From assembly GCF_020740795.1 (NCBI RefSeq), contig NC_067290.1, positions 15,048,001-15,112,000 of the forward strand: a stretch of DNA of 64,000 nucleotides. Reading direction: 5' to 3'. A program made the position numbers and the translations under genes. Under the pieces are notes generated by a model, which saw only the letters and a list, made by a program, of their open reading frames with translations, searched no databases and had not been told where the DNA came from. The DNA comes from Apus apus (taxonomy: Eukaryota; Chordata; Aves; Apodiformes; Apodidae). Positions 48,758-62,118 of this stretch are shown here, one piece after another (position 1 is the first letter of the stretch; each line of letters begins with the position of its first letter).

Positions 48758-48779
48758 CTGTGGTTAAATATAGCCACAG
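48758..48779. promoter_or_regulatory. Palindrome with paired RUNX-like sites
   Basis: CTGTGG and CCACAG flank an AT-rich ten-base centre (ttaaatatag) in otherwise GC-rich DNA about 350 bases after the MST1R poly(A) signal. TGTGGT is the RUNX core; one arm matches and the other nearly matches. Function is a guess. Confidence 0.3.
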
Positions 48780-48849
48780 TGAGAGCTCTGGCAGTGGGTG
48801 GGCTTGAGCCTATGGTGCACTGTGGGGTGCAAGATGTTTGGGGGCTGAC

Positions 48850-49035
48850 TGTTCTCCTGGGATCCCACTGCCCAGGGTGGGGGGTATGGTGCCCTTGGGA
48901 TCACAGTATGATGGGTGCTTGGGGCATGGGATCGCAGTGTCCCTGGGATCACAATGCTCTGGGGAGGATGACATGGGATCAGGGTGTCCTTGAGCTCATG
49001 AGTGCCAGGGATCACAGTTTCACTGGTATCACAGA
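48850..49035. repeat. Degenerate GGGATCACAGTG-type repeat
   Basis: The motif (t)gggatcacagtgtccctgg and variants recur at irregular intervals of about 25-35 bases. Confidence 0.5.
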
Positions 49036-50125
49036 GCCCAGATACACTGAAGTGCCCAAAAGACTGGTGCCCAGGCAGGACATGGGATCATGGTGGTGGA
49101 CATAGTAACACTCAGCCCAAAGTACCCACCTGCCTGCTGCCTGCTCTGCCTGCTTGCACAGGGCACTGGGAGAGAACACCAGACCAGGCTTGGAGCTGCT
49201 GCATGGTGACCAAGAGTTGTTACCAGCCAGACCAAATTGCACCCTGATTACTTCAGCCATTGCCTGTGCAGAGGCTGGCATCAGGGCTGCCCAAAGGCCA
49301 GGGAGGGTGGCTGAGCCCCATACCCATGCTCACCTCCTGCTTTCTCCACTTCTTTTGGTGGCAGTGGTGGCAGATACCACATCTGCAAGGAGCTTGTCCT
49401 GATGAGAAGGGCCTCTCTGCCCCTGTTTGGGGGTAAAAATACCCTAGAACAAGACACTGGGAAAGAGGAGGAGGCCAGTGATGGCCCTGGGTGTACATCC
49501 AGAGCTGGGGGCAAGGGCAGGGCTTGGGGCAGGGAATGTGCAGGGAAAGTCCAGGACAGGCAGGGGATGCTGAAACATGCCCTAGTCCCGTGGTCACAGC
49601 CAGCTCGACTCCTGGGTCCATGACCGGCCACGCGAGCCCTGCAGCCAGTGTTGGCTTTAAATAAAACCTCCTCAGCTGCTCATTAGTTGGCGCCGGAGCC
49701 CGGGGCCGCGTCAGCTCCCATCAGCCAAGCTGTCTGTCTCCGCCGGCGCCTCACACCTGCACGGCTCCGCCTCCGCTCGCAGGAGGGTATTTTTAGCACG
49801 GTTGGGTCCTGGCACCCTGCAGTTGGGAGGTCTGCCCGGACTGTGCCTCAGTTTTCCCACGGTGGGATGAAACTGCCACCCTCACCCAGGTTTTGGGGTG
49901 GCCGTGCCCCAGGTGTGGGTACTGGCCCTGCCTGGGTGAGGCCAAGCAGCACAGCTTAGGCTGTGCTGCTGAGTTGCTCCGTCAACGGGAGGGGCCCGGC
50001 ATGGCACAGTTATTATGGGCTGGATCAGAAACAGGAGGTGCTGGGGATGCTGCGTGCAAGGATGTCAGTAGGGCTGCAGCCAGGGTTGCCAGCTGGGGCG
50101 CTGCCAGGAGCTGGGATGCAGAGAG

Positions 50126-50199
50126 GGATGGATGGATGGATGGATGGATGGATGGATGGATGGATGGATGGATGGATGGACGGATGGACAGACAGACAG
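50126..50199. repeat. (GGAT)n microsatellite
   Basis: About fourteen uninterrupted GGAT units, then a point-changed unit and a short GACA run. Likely highly polymorphic. Confidence 0.97.
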
Positions 50200-50435
50200 G
50201 CACCCTGGGTGTTGCCCTCCTAAGCACAGGGTAGGGTGGGTGCCCAGGATCCCAGTCAGGTGGCAGATGGGTGCCAGGCCCACTGTCCATGATGCAGTGG
50301 GTAGCCCTGGGGCACCCCACATGAGCAGGGCTGTCAGTGCCCTGCGGTGGGTCAGTGCAGTGAGTCGTGATGAGGCTGGCATGGTTATGGTGACATGCAT
50401 GAGGAGGGCCCCTGCCTTAGGCTGACAACCCCCCT

Positions 50436-50545
50436 CCCCGCAAATGTGCTGGTGGAGATGACAGATTTCATGCTAATACGCATTTATCCTGCCCTAATTA
50501 CGCTGCAGGAGGCGAGGAGCAAGCACTTGGACTTTAATGCCATGG
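50436..50545. promoter_or_regulatory. AT-rich island, candidate enhancer
   Basis: In GC-rich surroundings this stretch holds ATGCTAATACGCATTTAT and CCTAATTACG, that is, POU-like and homeodomain-like sites close together, with no repeat structure. It looks like single-copy conserved non-coding DNA; this is inference. Confidence 0.3.
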
Positions 50546-50819
50546 CCCAGTCCTGCCTGTCCCTGCCTGCCATGCCAGCCGGGATTGGTGCTGGGGCTGT
50601 GCATGCCACCGTGGCATAGAGGACAGGTAGGGGCACCCCGGGGTGGCATTTCCCACAGCACCCAGTGCCCCTGGTCCCACCTGGAGGGCTGAGGGCATCT
50701 CAGAGGCACTGCTTGGGTAGGCACCCAAGCATGGGCAGCGGGTAGGCAACACCACAAGGTGGCTGGGCATGGTTGGTGGAGCACCAGGTCGACCTGTGGG
50801 CATGTGTGACCATGCCATA

Positions 50820-51022
50820 CCAAGCTGTGCTATGCCACATCGTGCTAATGCTGCGCCGTGCCCCTGTGCTATGCTGTGCCCTGCCATGCTGTCCCACACT
50901 GTGCCATGCCATGCCATGCTGTGACACTCTGTGCCATGCCATGCTGTCCCACACTGTGCCATGCCATGCCATGCTGTGGCACTCTGTGCCATGCCGTGCT
51001 GTGCCATACTGTGCCATGCCCA
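50820..51022. repeat. TGCCA-based minisatellite with a 55-base higher-order unit
   Basis: Five-base units (TGCCA, TGCTG and relatives) make up the array. A 55-base block beginning TGCTGTCCCACACTGTGCCA is repeated nearly identically at about 50885 and 50940. A third, more diverged copy follows. Confidence 0.88.
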
Positions 51023-51084
51023 CCCACCCCGGCTGCGGCAGAGTAGCCTCTGTCCCACCCCAGCAGCGCGCTTTGCACACACAG

Positions 51085-51165
51085 CACTTTAAATGTTTTA
51101 TTTGGGGAAAGTGCTGTCGTTAGCAGGGATTAATTATTAAAATCAGAGCCATCTATAAAACATGA
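51085..51165. promoter_or_regulatory. AT-rich island, candidate enhancer
   Basis: Contains TTTAAATGTTTTATTT and GGGATTAATTATTAAAATC, including TAATTA and CDX-like TTTAT sites, bounded on both sides by GC-rich DNA. No open frame or repeat explains it. Confidence 0.3.
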
Positions 51166-51717
51166 GTGGCCGCGTGGGGGGCTGCGGGCGCGCAGGCAGA
51201 GCCGGGCAGGGTCGCGCTGCTGCCAGTGGCCGGGGACGCTGCCACGGTGTTTGCCAGTGCTACCGCGCTGGCACCTCGCTTTGGAGGTGACTTTGGGCTC
51301 CTTGCAGGGAAAGGGGTGCAGAGGATGGGTGCAGGCAGCTGGTGCTTCCCAGGCAGGCAGCCTGCCCCCCTTTGATTTCTGCTGTGACCCACCCAGCAGA
51401 CGAGGTGGGGACAAAATTGTGCCAAATCAGCCTTGGTGGGAAGGGGGGCTCTGGGTGCCAGCCGGCACAGCAAGAGGTGGCAGGAGGCATCTGGCAGTGC
51501 CGAGGAGCGAGTGTGAGGAGCAGCCACAGAGCCATTTTTAGAAATCAGCAGGTTTTGCTAATGATGCTGGCAAGCAGAAGGGGTGCTGCCTGCACTCTGC
51601 TACCTCCCCAGCCCTGGCAGCCAGCCTGGTCCATCCCTGTCCTCCCCATTTGCAGCTGGCAGCCCAACCTGGGGGCAGCCACATTGCCTGTGACACCTCT
51701 GCACCCACCTGGGGCTC

Positions 51718-51866
51718 TACTGTCCCCTGAGGAGCTTTGGTGTTGCCTGCGGAGCTTTGGTGGTCCTGAGGGTTTCTGCTGGCCCCTGTGGAGTTTTGGT
51801 GGCCTGTGGGGAACTCTGCTGGCCCCCAAACAGCTTTGCTGGCCACTCAGGGAGCTTTTGTGCACT
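51718..51866. repeat. GGAGCTTTGGTGGTCC-type minisatellite
   Basis: Five to six imperfect units of about 25-30 bases with the core GGAGCTTTGGTGG or GAGTTTTGGTGG. Confidence 0.7.
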
Positions 51867-52489
51867 ACTTTCATCTACACGAGGGCTGGCCACACCAGGA
51901 GCAGGCTGGCCGGTGATGAGCAATTGTGATTGGTGGTGCTCAGTCAGGTGAGGGGTGGCCCTGTCCTCACCCATGATGTGGTCACCGACAGGGATGGGCT
52001 CGAGGAGCTGTGGCACCACATCTTCTACCAGGAGCTGGTGGAGAAGGTGGCCAACCTTCTTTTTGAGGGCTCCAGTGTCCTGGCCGTGCTGGTGCTGCCC
52101 TGCTCCCATGGTGGTGGGTTCCTGCTGCTGGTGGGGGGACCATACCAGCACCTGCCCACTGAGCTGGGATCCCCTTGCCATCATGTGGCCATATGGCTCA
52201 CTAGCCACCTCCCTCAATGTGTTCCAGGGTGCAAGGGTGCCACAGGACACCGACAGGGAGTGTGGCCCTGTTGCCATGCACCCCTGCTGCTGCTGACCCT
52301 GAGAAAGGCCTGCACCCCTTTTTTTGTGTCTGCACACACCCCCCCCCCAGTCCCCTGAAAGGAGGGATGGGGTTTATTTGGCCCCGTTGCTAGGCCGACA
52401 CACGCAATTATCGCTGATTGCCTGGCGGTTGCCATGGCAATGGTGAGCACGCAGGGATGCAGTGCCGTGTGGCGCTTGAGTCACGGACA

Positions 52490-52710
52490 CACTGCACCCC
52501 CCCACTGCACCCCACACCCTACTGCCCCCCACTGCACCCCACTGCCTGCCCTCCAGCACTGGGCTGCCAGGCTGGGCTGATCCTACATCCCTCCACCCCA
52601 GGCAGAGGAGTACAGTCTGTGCCCCCCACCCTATGTCCCCCAACCCCAGGCAGAGTGATAGGGCGGATGTCCCTCACCCCATGTCCCCCCCACCAGGCAG
52701 AGGGGTACAG
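52490..52710. repeat. C-rich compound minisatellite
   Basis: First a CCCCCACTGCACC-type array, then about three units of the form CCCCAGGCAGAGG...ACAG...CCCCCACCCTATGTC, each near 60 bases. Confidence 0.7.
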
Positions 52711-52841
52711 CTGGGTGCCCCCAGCCCTGGCAGCCCCATCTCGGGCAGCCCAGGCTCACTCACTGCAGTGGCCCTGCAGGAAGTAACACCCCAGACTGCC
52801 CATGTCACCTGCACCTGGTTCTGGGCTCACCACAGGACAGT

Positions 52842-52897
52842 GGGAAGGGTGGTGGGTGCACAGGTTGGTGGGTGCACAGGGTGGGTGCACAAGGTGG
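52842..52897. repeat. Short GGTGGGTGCACA tandem repeat
   Basis: Three to four units of about 13-18 bases differing by small insertions. Confidence 0.75.
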
Positions 52898-53144
52898 TGG
52901 AGCAGGGCACATCAGGAACACACACCATTGGGCTCAGCAGAGCTGATCACCCCAAAACGGGGCACAGGGTAGCCTGGGAACCCAGGCTGAGCCGGTGCCA
53001 GGAGGGGAGGGCTGGGCAGTGCCAGGAGGCTGGGGCTGTTCTGGCGCAGGTACAAGCCAGGCCGAGGAGCGATGGAGGCGTGTGCCCATCCCTTGTGCCG
53101 GAGCCGTGCCGGGCGGTGGTGAGTTACGCTCCGGGTTCCCACGA

Positions 53145-53280
53145 GGTGCCAAGATTAATAACGGTGCTGCACTGCTGCCAGCAGCTCTGATTAAAAACTT
53201 GATTAGAAGCTCAAACTACAGTGCCCTGCTAATTCCCCTGCTCTCACGCGCTGTTAATTACCTGGCACGGGTGATGGTGG
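53145..53280. promoter_or_regulatory. AT-rich island, candidate enhancer
   Basis: Contains AAGATTAATAACGG, CTGATTAAAAACTTGATTAG, GCTAATTCCCC and GCTGTTAATTACCTGG, several homeodomain or TCF-like cores within about 120 bases. It is the densest such cluster in the spacer. Confidence 0.35.
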
Positions 53281-54015
53281 GCCTGGGGCTCAGTGATGCA
53301 CAGGGGACAGGCACAGGGGTTGCCCTGAGATGCCTCTGCCTTGGGGTGCTGGCCACTCTCCCTGTGCATGGAAGGGAGGTGCTGGCTTTGGGGAAGGGAC
53401 CTTGTTGTCCCCCATCTGTGGCTGGGGTGCCTTGCCTGACCTGGGGGGGCTGTGTGTCCTGGGAGACCAGAAGCATATCCCCAAGGGGGCTCAGCACTGC
53501 ATGGGCTGGGTAGTTTTGGGGAGCTGGGGTTTGGTGGGTGCTCGGGTGGGGAGGGAGGAAAGGGGGTGCAGCTGGGAAGTGGCAGTATGTGGGCTGCAAA
53601 CAGTTGGGAGCCTCCAAGCACATGGCTGTGCTGCCTGAGGAGTGAGGAACTCCAGGGCTGGGGGAAGAGGCTAAGGGTCCTGCTGAGTCCCCAGAGATGT
53701 GCTGGGTGCCCAGCCCAGGCTGTGAGAAGAGTGAAGGGTATTGGGTTGTCCAATTCCTTGCTCCTTTCTTGCCCCTTGGCCAATGCCATGAGGCACAGAC
53801 AATCCCTGCACGTGGGGAAGTGAAGCCTTTGGTCTCACAGCTGGGGAAGGAGGATGAGGGAAGTTGTCTGGTTCCCATGGGATCACGGCATGGAAGCAGG
53901 ACAGCGTGCCTGTCCACCTTTTCATGCCGCCTCTTTGTACCCTTTGGAGATACCTGTGACACCAAGCCCACATTCAGCACTGCTAATAAGCTGCTCTCGT
54001 CCCATTCTATTTGTC

Positions 54016-54120
54016 TCATCCATCCCACCCCATCCCATCCCATTGCATCCACCACGTTATCCCACCCATCCTGTCTATCCCACCTCATCCACTCCACCCC
54101 ATCTCTTCCTGTCTCATCCT
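54016..54120. repeat. (CATCC/CCCAT)n degenerate pentamer repeat
   Basis: Pentamers of CATCC and close variants run for about 100 bases with increasing divergence. Confidence 0.8.
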
Positions 54121-54583
54121 AAACAGGGCCGGTGGCCATGGCACAGGCCAGGGGACCCCGGCTGACCCCAGTGCTTTACTGGGGACTTGTCTCAGTCCCC
54201 ACCACCTGCTGTGACACCACAGCTGCCCCTGCTCTGAGGGCTCAGCACGATGGTCCCGCCGGGCGCAGCGTACCCAGGGCGGCCACTACCCGGGGCGAGG
54301 AGCTCGTATGGGGACAGCGGGGGCTCAGGGGACACAGGCAGCAGGTCCGTCTCACCCGGACTCAGCAAAGACCCTCGAGCTGCTGCCAGGTGGGCGACGG
54401 CGCGGGCTCCGCGGGCTCGCTCTGTCCCCACGGCGCAGCAATGCCCTGACCCGGCTTCAGCGGCTTTGCCGCGAGGGTCACCCCGGGGGACACGGCGGCC
54501 CGGCCCGGGAACCACGCCAGGCGCGTGCCCGCCGCTCCCGGTCCCTCTCCCGCGACAAACGGGCGGGGCGCGAAGTTTGGTGG

Positions 54584-54591
54584 TGACGTCA
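54584..54591. promoter_or_regulatory. Perfect cAMP-response element TGACGTCA
   Basis: The full palindromic CREB/ATF site sits next to GC boxes, about 340 bases upstream of the CAMKV exon-1 donor, the usual place for a functional CRE. It fits activity-dependent expression in neurons, where CAMKV is known to be enriched. Confidence 0.7.
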
Positions 54592-54699
54592 GGAGCGGGG
54601 CGGGGCGGCCCCGGGGGCGGGGCCACGCGGTCCCGTCCCCCCAACTTGCCGCGCCGGGCGCGCGGGGCCGCGCCGGGACGGACCGACGGCTCGGCAGGG

Positions 54700-54852
54700 C
54701 TGCGCTCCGCTCCGCTGGGCTCGGTTCTACTCAGCTCCGCTCGGCTCGGTTCTATTCGGCTCCCGTCGGCTCGGTTCTCTCCTCTCGGCTCCCTTCAGCT
54801 CCTCTCGGCTCAGCTCGGTTCGGCTGGGTTCGGTTCGGCTCGGCTCGGCTTG
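54700..54852. repeat. CTCGG/CGGCT/CGGTT pentamer-rich array
   Basis: Roughly thirty five- to six-base units (ctccg, ctcgg, ttcgg, ctcag) in tandem, lying between the CRE and the exon-1 donor and so probably within or beside the CAMKV 5' UTR. Confidence 0.85.
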
Positions 54853-56194
54853 GAGGAGGGAGGGGCTTGCGGCCCCCCCCGAGCGGCGGCCCCGGGCCGC
54901 GGCCCCCCTTTGCGTTCGGAGAGGCGAGCAGGTGAGCGCGGCTCCGCGCCGGGACAGCCCCGAGACGAGCCGGTCCGTGCCGTGCCGGGGACGAGGGGGC
55001 CGGGCTGTGGGTGGAGGCGTTACAGAGATTTGACACCTGTTGGCCCGGGGGTGCCCCCCACTATACCCCCCTGCCACGGCGGCCTGGGACACTCCGACAG
55101 GGCCGTGCCGGTCCGTGCCCGGCTGCCTGTGCGCCCCGACGACTGCCCGCACCGCCGCATCCCGCGTCCCGCACACTCGAGCTCCGACGGGCGCCGCGGC
55201 CAAGGCGAGAGCCTGGTTTCCCCGCGCTCCCTGCTCGCTCCCCCAGGCCAGCCCCGCGTCCGACGGCTCCGTGGCGGGGGATGCTGCCGACCCGAGCCCC
55301 CGCCGCCGCACCACTCCTGCTCCGCTCTCCCGCAGCTCGCTCCCTTCCCGCTGCCGCATCGCTCCCAGCCCGCCACGGCGGAGCCATCCTCCGCGGTGCG
55401 CGGCCCCCCCGTACCCTCCCCGGGGCTGGCGGTCGGTGGGCTCCGGCCCGACCCTGCGGGGCAGGGGGGCTCCCCACACCCTGGGTCACTCCTGCGGGCA
55501 GCGCGGGGCTGGCGCTGTCCCCCCAACCCCCCGCTGCCCGCCTGCTGTCCGCACTGGCAGGATTTCAGTCCGGCTCGGCCCAGCTGCGTTTTCTGCCTCT
55601 CCCCGCACATCCTTCCCCCGGGATGGGATTCGGGGGGTGGGATGGCAGTGGGATTCCCCCCCCCCCCCCATGGACACGTCCAGGGTGGCTGCAGGTGAAA
55701 GCAGGACCAGAGATGGGGTGCAGGACGGTGGCACCCCACACCATGGGGCAGACCCGGGGTTCAGGGGTCTAGGGGGACTGAGGGGACCCCGCTGGGGAGG
55801 GATGCGCGGCTGCGTCATCCCTCCGTGCCATCCGCACCCAGCCACCCACTTCTCTGCTATTGTCTTACACCCGCTGTTGCTTCTGCTCCCAAATTAGATG
55901 CTTTGGGGAGGGGGGGGGTTGGCTGCATGCGGGTGTCAGTGCAGCACCCAGGCCCCCACCCAACCCAGCACCACCAGGAGGGAGCGCTCACCCCTTTGTC
56001 CACCCCTTGCCTGGGTGCCCCTGCCACACCAAGGAGGTTTTCACCCGTGGGGCACAGGTGCTGGTCCTGATGTGGGTCTCAGTGCCCACAAGCCTGCCTT
56101 GTGGAGTATCCCAGGTGTGCTGGGCCCCCCCCCGAACCAGCCCAGGGCAGAGGAGAGTGCTGGTGCTCAGCATTGGCAGAATGGGTCCCTGCTA

Positions 56195-56275
56195 AACCAA
56201 CGGGAACTAATTTTATGAGCTCAGATTAGCTGAGGGCTTGCAGAGACAGCAATAAAATCCCAATGTATCATCCCA
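56195..56275. promoter_or_regulatory. AT-rich island in CAMKV intron 1, candidate enhancer
   Basis: Contains GGAACTAATTTTATGAGC, CAGATTAGCTGAGG and GCAATAAAATCCCAATGTAT, with homeodomain-like cores, in GC-rich context. Confidence 0.3.
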
Positions 56276-57644
56276 CCCGGGTCCCCTTCCTGGCTAATCC
56301 TGGCATCATGCTGCCAGTTCTGGCAGCCTTCCCACCTGCCCACAGGCCAGCCCCGGCCCTGCTGGCCCACGGCACTGAGCCCACCGCCACGCCAGTGCCT
56401 GCCAGGACAGCACTGGCACCCCTTGGCAGGGCATGGTGGCACAGCAGAGCTGGCATCGCATGGTGTGAGGTTGTAGGGATGAGCCGAGCATGGGCTGGAA
56501 AGCCTCACCTGGTCTGCAACACGGGGAAAAGTGTCCTGTGGGTGCTCTGCTTCTCTTCCAGGAGCAAGTGCACCCTGAGCGGGACGGGGACAGGTGGTCT
56601 TTCCTGGAAGGAGGGTGCCCAGGTGTCACGCAAGCTGAGGGCACCCATCTTGCAGGCATTGCTTGGGCAGACACAGAGGCAGGTTAGCCCTGAGGCATGG
56701 AGGCAGGAAGGAGCATCCCCCCATTCCTCAGCTCACCATACCCATGTCCCACCCCAATTTGGGGTCAATCACCCCAGGGAGCATTTAGGTGCATACCCTG
56801 GGTGCTGCAGGCTGGACCACGCTCCCCTCAGGGCCCGTGTGGTGGGGGGGGGGGGCCGGGCACCCGCAGGTGGGTCAGGTGCTGCCCGTCCCTGCCCCCT
56901 CCAAAGGATGTGCCGCTTTCCGCATCTCCAGCTCCCATTGCCATAGCAACAGGCTCGGTGCTTGGGTACCCGCCATGCCGGCTCCTGCATCCCGCACTCC
57001 CATCCTGCCCGCTGCCCTTGCCACCGAGCCCAGGTGCTGCTGGCACAGCGAGGCCGGCACGGCGCAGCGCGGTGTTTCAGGAGCTGTAGCAGTGGGTGAT
57101 GGGTGAACTCCAGCATCGTGTCAGCATCCTGGGGCAGGGTCCTGCTCAGGCCCAACCAAGAGGGTTGGGGGGACCCAGGGAACCCTTTCTCCTTCTGAGC
57201 CATCAGAAAATCATCTCAGTTGAAACTTTTTCCTCTGCAGGGTGGGGAACAGAAAAAAAACAGAAATACTTCATGGGGTCAGTTTTTGGCTGGGAAGCTT
57301 CTGAGCAGGGTTCAGTTTCAAAGGGTTCCCAGCAGGAAAGGAGAAAAATGGGATTATTCCTAAAGCAGCAGAGAAGCTGGTGTGTGCTGGGGCCAGTGTC
57401 CTGCCTGCTGCCGGCAGCAGGAGGGCAGGCACTGCTGAACTGTGTGCCCACCTGCCTGCGGCTTGTAAGGAATGGGGAGCTGAGGCTGGTGTAACTTGCT
57501 GCACATGTGATGGTGAGTGCAAGTGCTCTGCTGGGGGAAGCCCTGCCTATAGAAATGTCACCATAGGGCAAAACTGGGCTAAGGAAGGGAAAGGGGTCCA
57601 TTCACCTCTGCTTGCCTCCCCGGTGGGTGCTCTATGCTAGCCCT

Positions 57645-57690
57645 GGCTACTTAATGAATCATTAATGATCCACAAATGAAGGCCGGAGGA
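57645..57690. promoter_or_regulatory. TAAT-dense island in CAMKV intron 1
   Basis: CTTAATGAATCATTAATGATC contains three overlapping TAAT/ATTA cores and an imperfect palindrome around TGAATCATTAATGAT, about 280 bases before the first coding exon. Confidence 0.35.
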
Positions 57691-57938
57691 GTCAGTTTGT
57701 GGCTGCCCTGGGTGGCCTGAGCCTGGGCAGAACATCTGGACACCACAGCAATGGTTGCACGTTGGTGTGGCTGGGCATGTGGTGGCTTGCAGCAGCCAGG
57801 GAGCAATAGCAGCCGCTGTGCTTCGTCAGGTCTTACATTAATTAGCGCGGCTCAGGGGGGGTTGGTGTGGCTCCAGGGGGGCTGGTGGTGCCAGGGTGCT
57901 CATGGCCTCTCCCTGCCCTGCCAGCACCGGGCTCTGCG

Positions 57939-61257
<3,319 letters not shown>

Positions 61258-61846
61258 GCGGCCCCCGCACCCCCTGTACATACCCCCGGCATGGCCCCCC
61301 CCGCCCCTGCCTGCGCCCCTTTTCTACGTGCCCCGTTGGAGAGCCGGCCGCGGGGCAGAGCCCTGCATGGAGCCCGTCCTCCCGGCCCCCTGCCCCCCCG
61401 GCGGCGCTGCCGCTCGGTCCGTCCGTCCCGCCCCTCCGCTCTCTCAGTCTGTCCCCCGCTGCCGTCCCCCTCCCCCGGGGATGCCCAGAGATACGGGGCC
61501 GCGCCCCACTCCCCCTCCACCCCCCCCCCCCCGGCCGCCCACCCCGCCGGGCTTGGGGCGGTTGCGCGGGTCCTCCCGGGACGCGCGTGCACGTGCGGGG
61601 CCGCGGGTGGGATGGAAGGGGGGGCGGAGCACCGGGCACCCCTGCTCCATCCCGGGGCTCTAGGGCGTGGGGGTTGCAGGGTGCACCGGGACCCCTTTCC
61701 TGGGGGGAACCACCCGGCCCCCCACGCGTCGTGTCTGGAGGATCCCGAATGCCCCGGCCCCGCCGCCCTCCCCGCAGCCGCATGCCTGCAGGGTCGGCTC
61801 TGCCCGCGGCCGCCGCCGCCGCCCCCCCCGCGCTGTATCTCTGGCA

Positions 61847-61852
61847 AATAAA
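61847..61852 (+). promoter_or_regulatory. CAMKV: CAMKV polyadenylation signal (AATAAA)
   Basis: AATAAA in ctctggcaaataaagacc, 590 bases after the stop codon, followed by GT-rich sequence near 61890. It ends the CAMKV 3' UTR only about 270 bases before the TRAIP start codon. Confidence 0.85.
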
Positions 61853-61899
61853 GACCCCGCTGAGGACACACTGGGACAGCACCAGCGCCGCCTGCCCTG

Positions 61900-62118
61900 T
61901 GTCTCTGTGGGGCCGGTGCCCGCGCCCGGTGCCCGCGCCCGGCGGCTCCGCAGCTCCCGGGGCGCGAGGCCCCGCCCCCCGGCCCCGCCCCCGGGCGGGG
62001 CGCGCCCCGGCGTCCTGAGGTCACTTCCGCGCCGGGCCGGAAGTGGCGGGAGCGCGGCCGGATTTGAACCGCCCGTTGCCGCGCGCGGCCCCGGCCCCGG
62101 GCCCCCCCCCCCCCCGCC
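61900..62118 (+). promoter_or_regulatory. TRAIP: TRAIP promoter with ETS, E2F-like and CHR-like sites
   Basis: CpG-dense sequence directly before the TRAIP ATG. It has facing ETS sites CACTTCCG (62022-62029) and CCGGAAGTG (62037-62045), an E2F-like TGGCGGGAG (62044-62052) and a CHR core TTTGAA (62063-62068) with a GC-rich CDE-like hexamer about four bases upstream. This set is typical of DREAM/MuvB-controlled cell-cycle genes, which suits TRAIP. Sites were found by eye. Confidence 0.6.

Larger units (their letters stand above)
48430..54200. other. Gene-free spacer between MST1R and CAMKV
   Basis: GC-rich DNA with no gene that I can support. It holds degenerate repeats (48850-49035, 51718-51866, 52490-52710, 52842-52897, 54016-54120), a GGAT microsatellite, a TGCCA minisatellite and several small AT-rich islands listed separately. 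Many open frames exist in both strands, but none has exon-like codon use or recognisable protein similarity. Confidence 0.6.
54240..54931 (+). promoter_or_regulatory. CAMKV: CAMKV CpG-island promoter and likely first exon
   Basis: CpG-dense block with GC boxes (GGGCGGGGC near 54561 and 54600), a perfect CRE (54584-54591), a CGGCT-rich array and a strong donor GCGAGCAG/gtgagc ending an exon at 54931. No start codon with recognisable protein follows, so the first exon should be non-coding and joined to the acceptor ending at 57924. The 482-residue open frame here is chance. Confidence 0.65.
54932..57924 (+). other. CAMKV: CAMKV intron 1
   Basis: About 3 kb between the presumed exon-1 donor and the acceptor ctgccctgccag before the start codon. 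The first part remains CpG-rich. AT-rich islands at 56195-56275, 57645-57690 and 57828-57856 stand out. No mobile element or second gene is seen. Confidence 0.6.

Noticed and set aside
50132-50400. Open frames of repeating MDGW or HPSI residues
   Set aside because: Direct translation of the GGAT microsatellite.
54238-54260. REST/RE1-like half site (ctcagcacgatggtccc) at the CAMKV promoter
   Set aside because: Only the left half fits the consensus and key positions of the right half differ; too weak to list as a site.
54250-55698. 482-codon open frame at the CAMKV promoter
   Set aside because: It spans the promoter, the pentamer array and the start of intron 1, and overlapping long frames exist on the other strand. 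It is GC-driven and not a gene.
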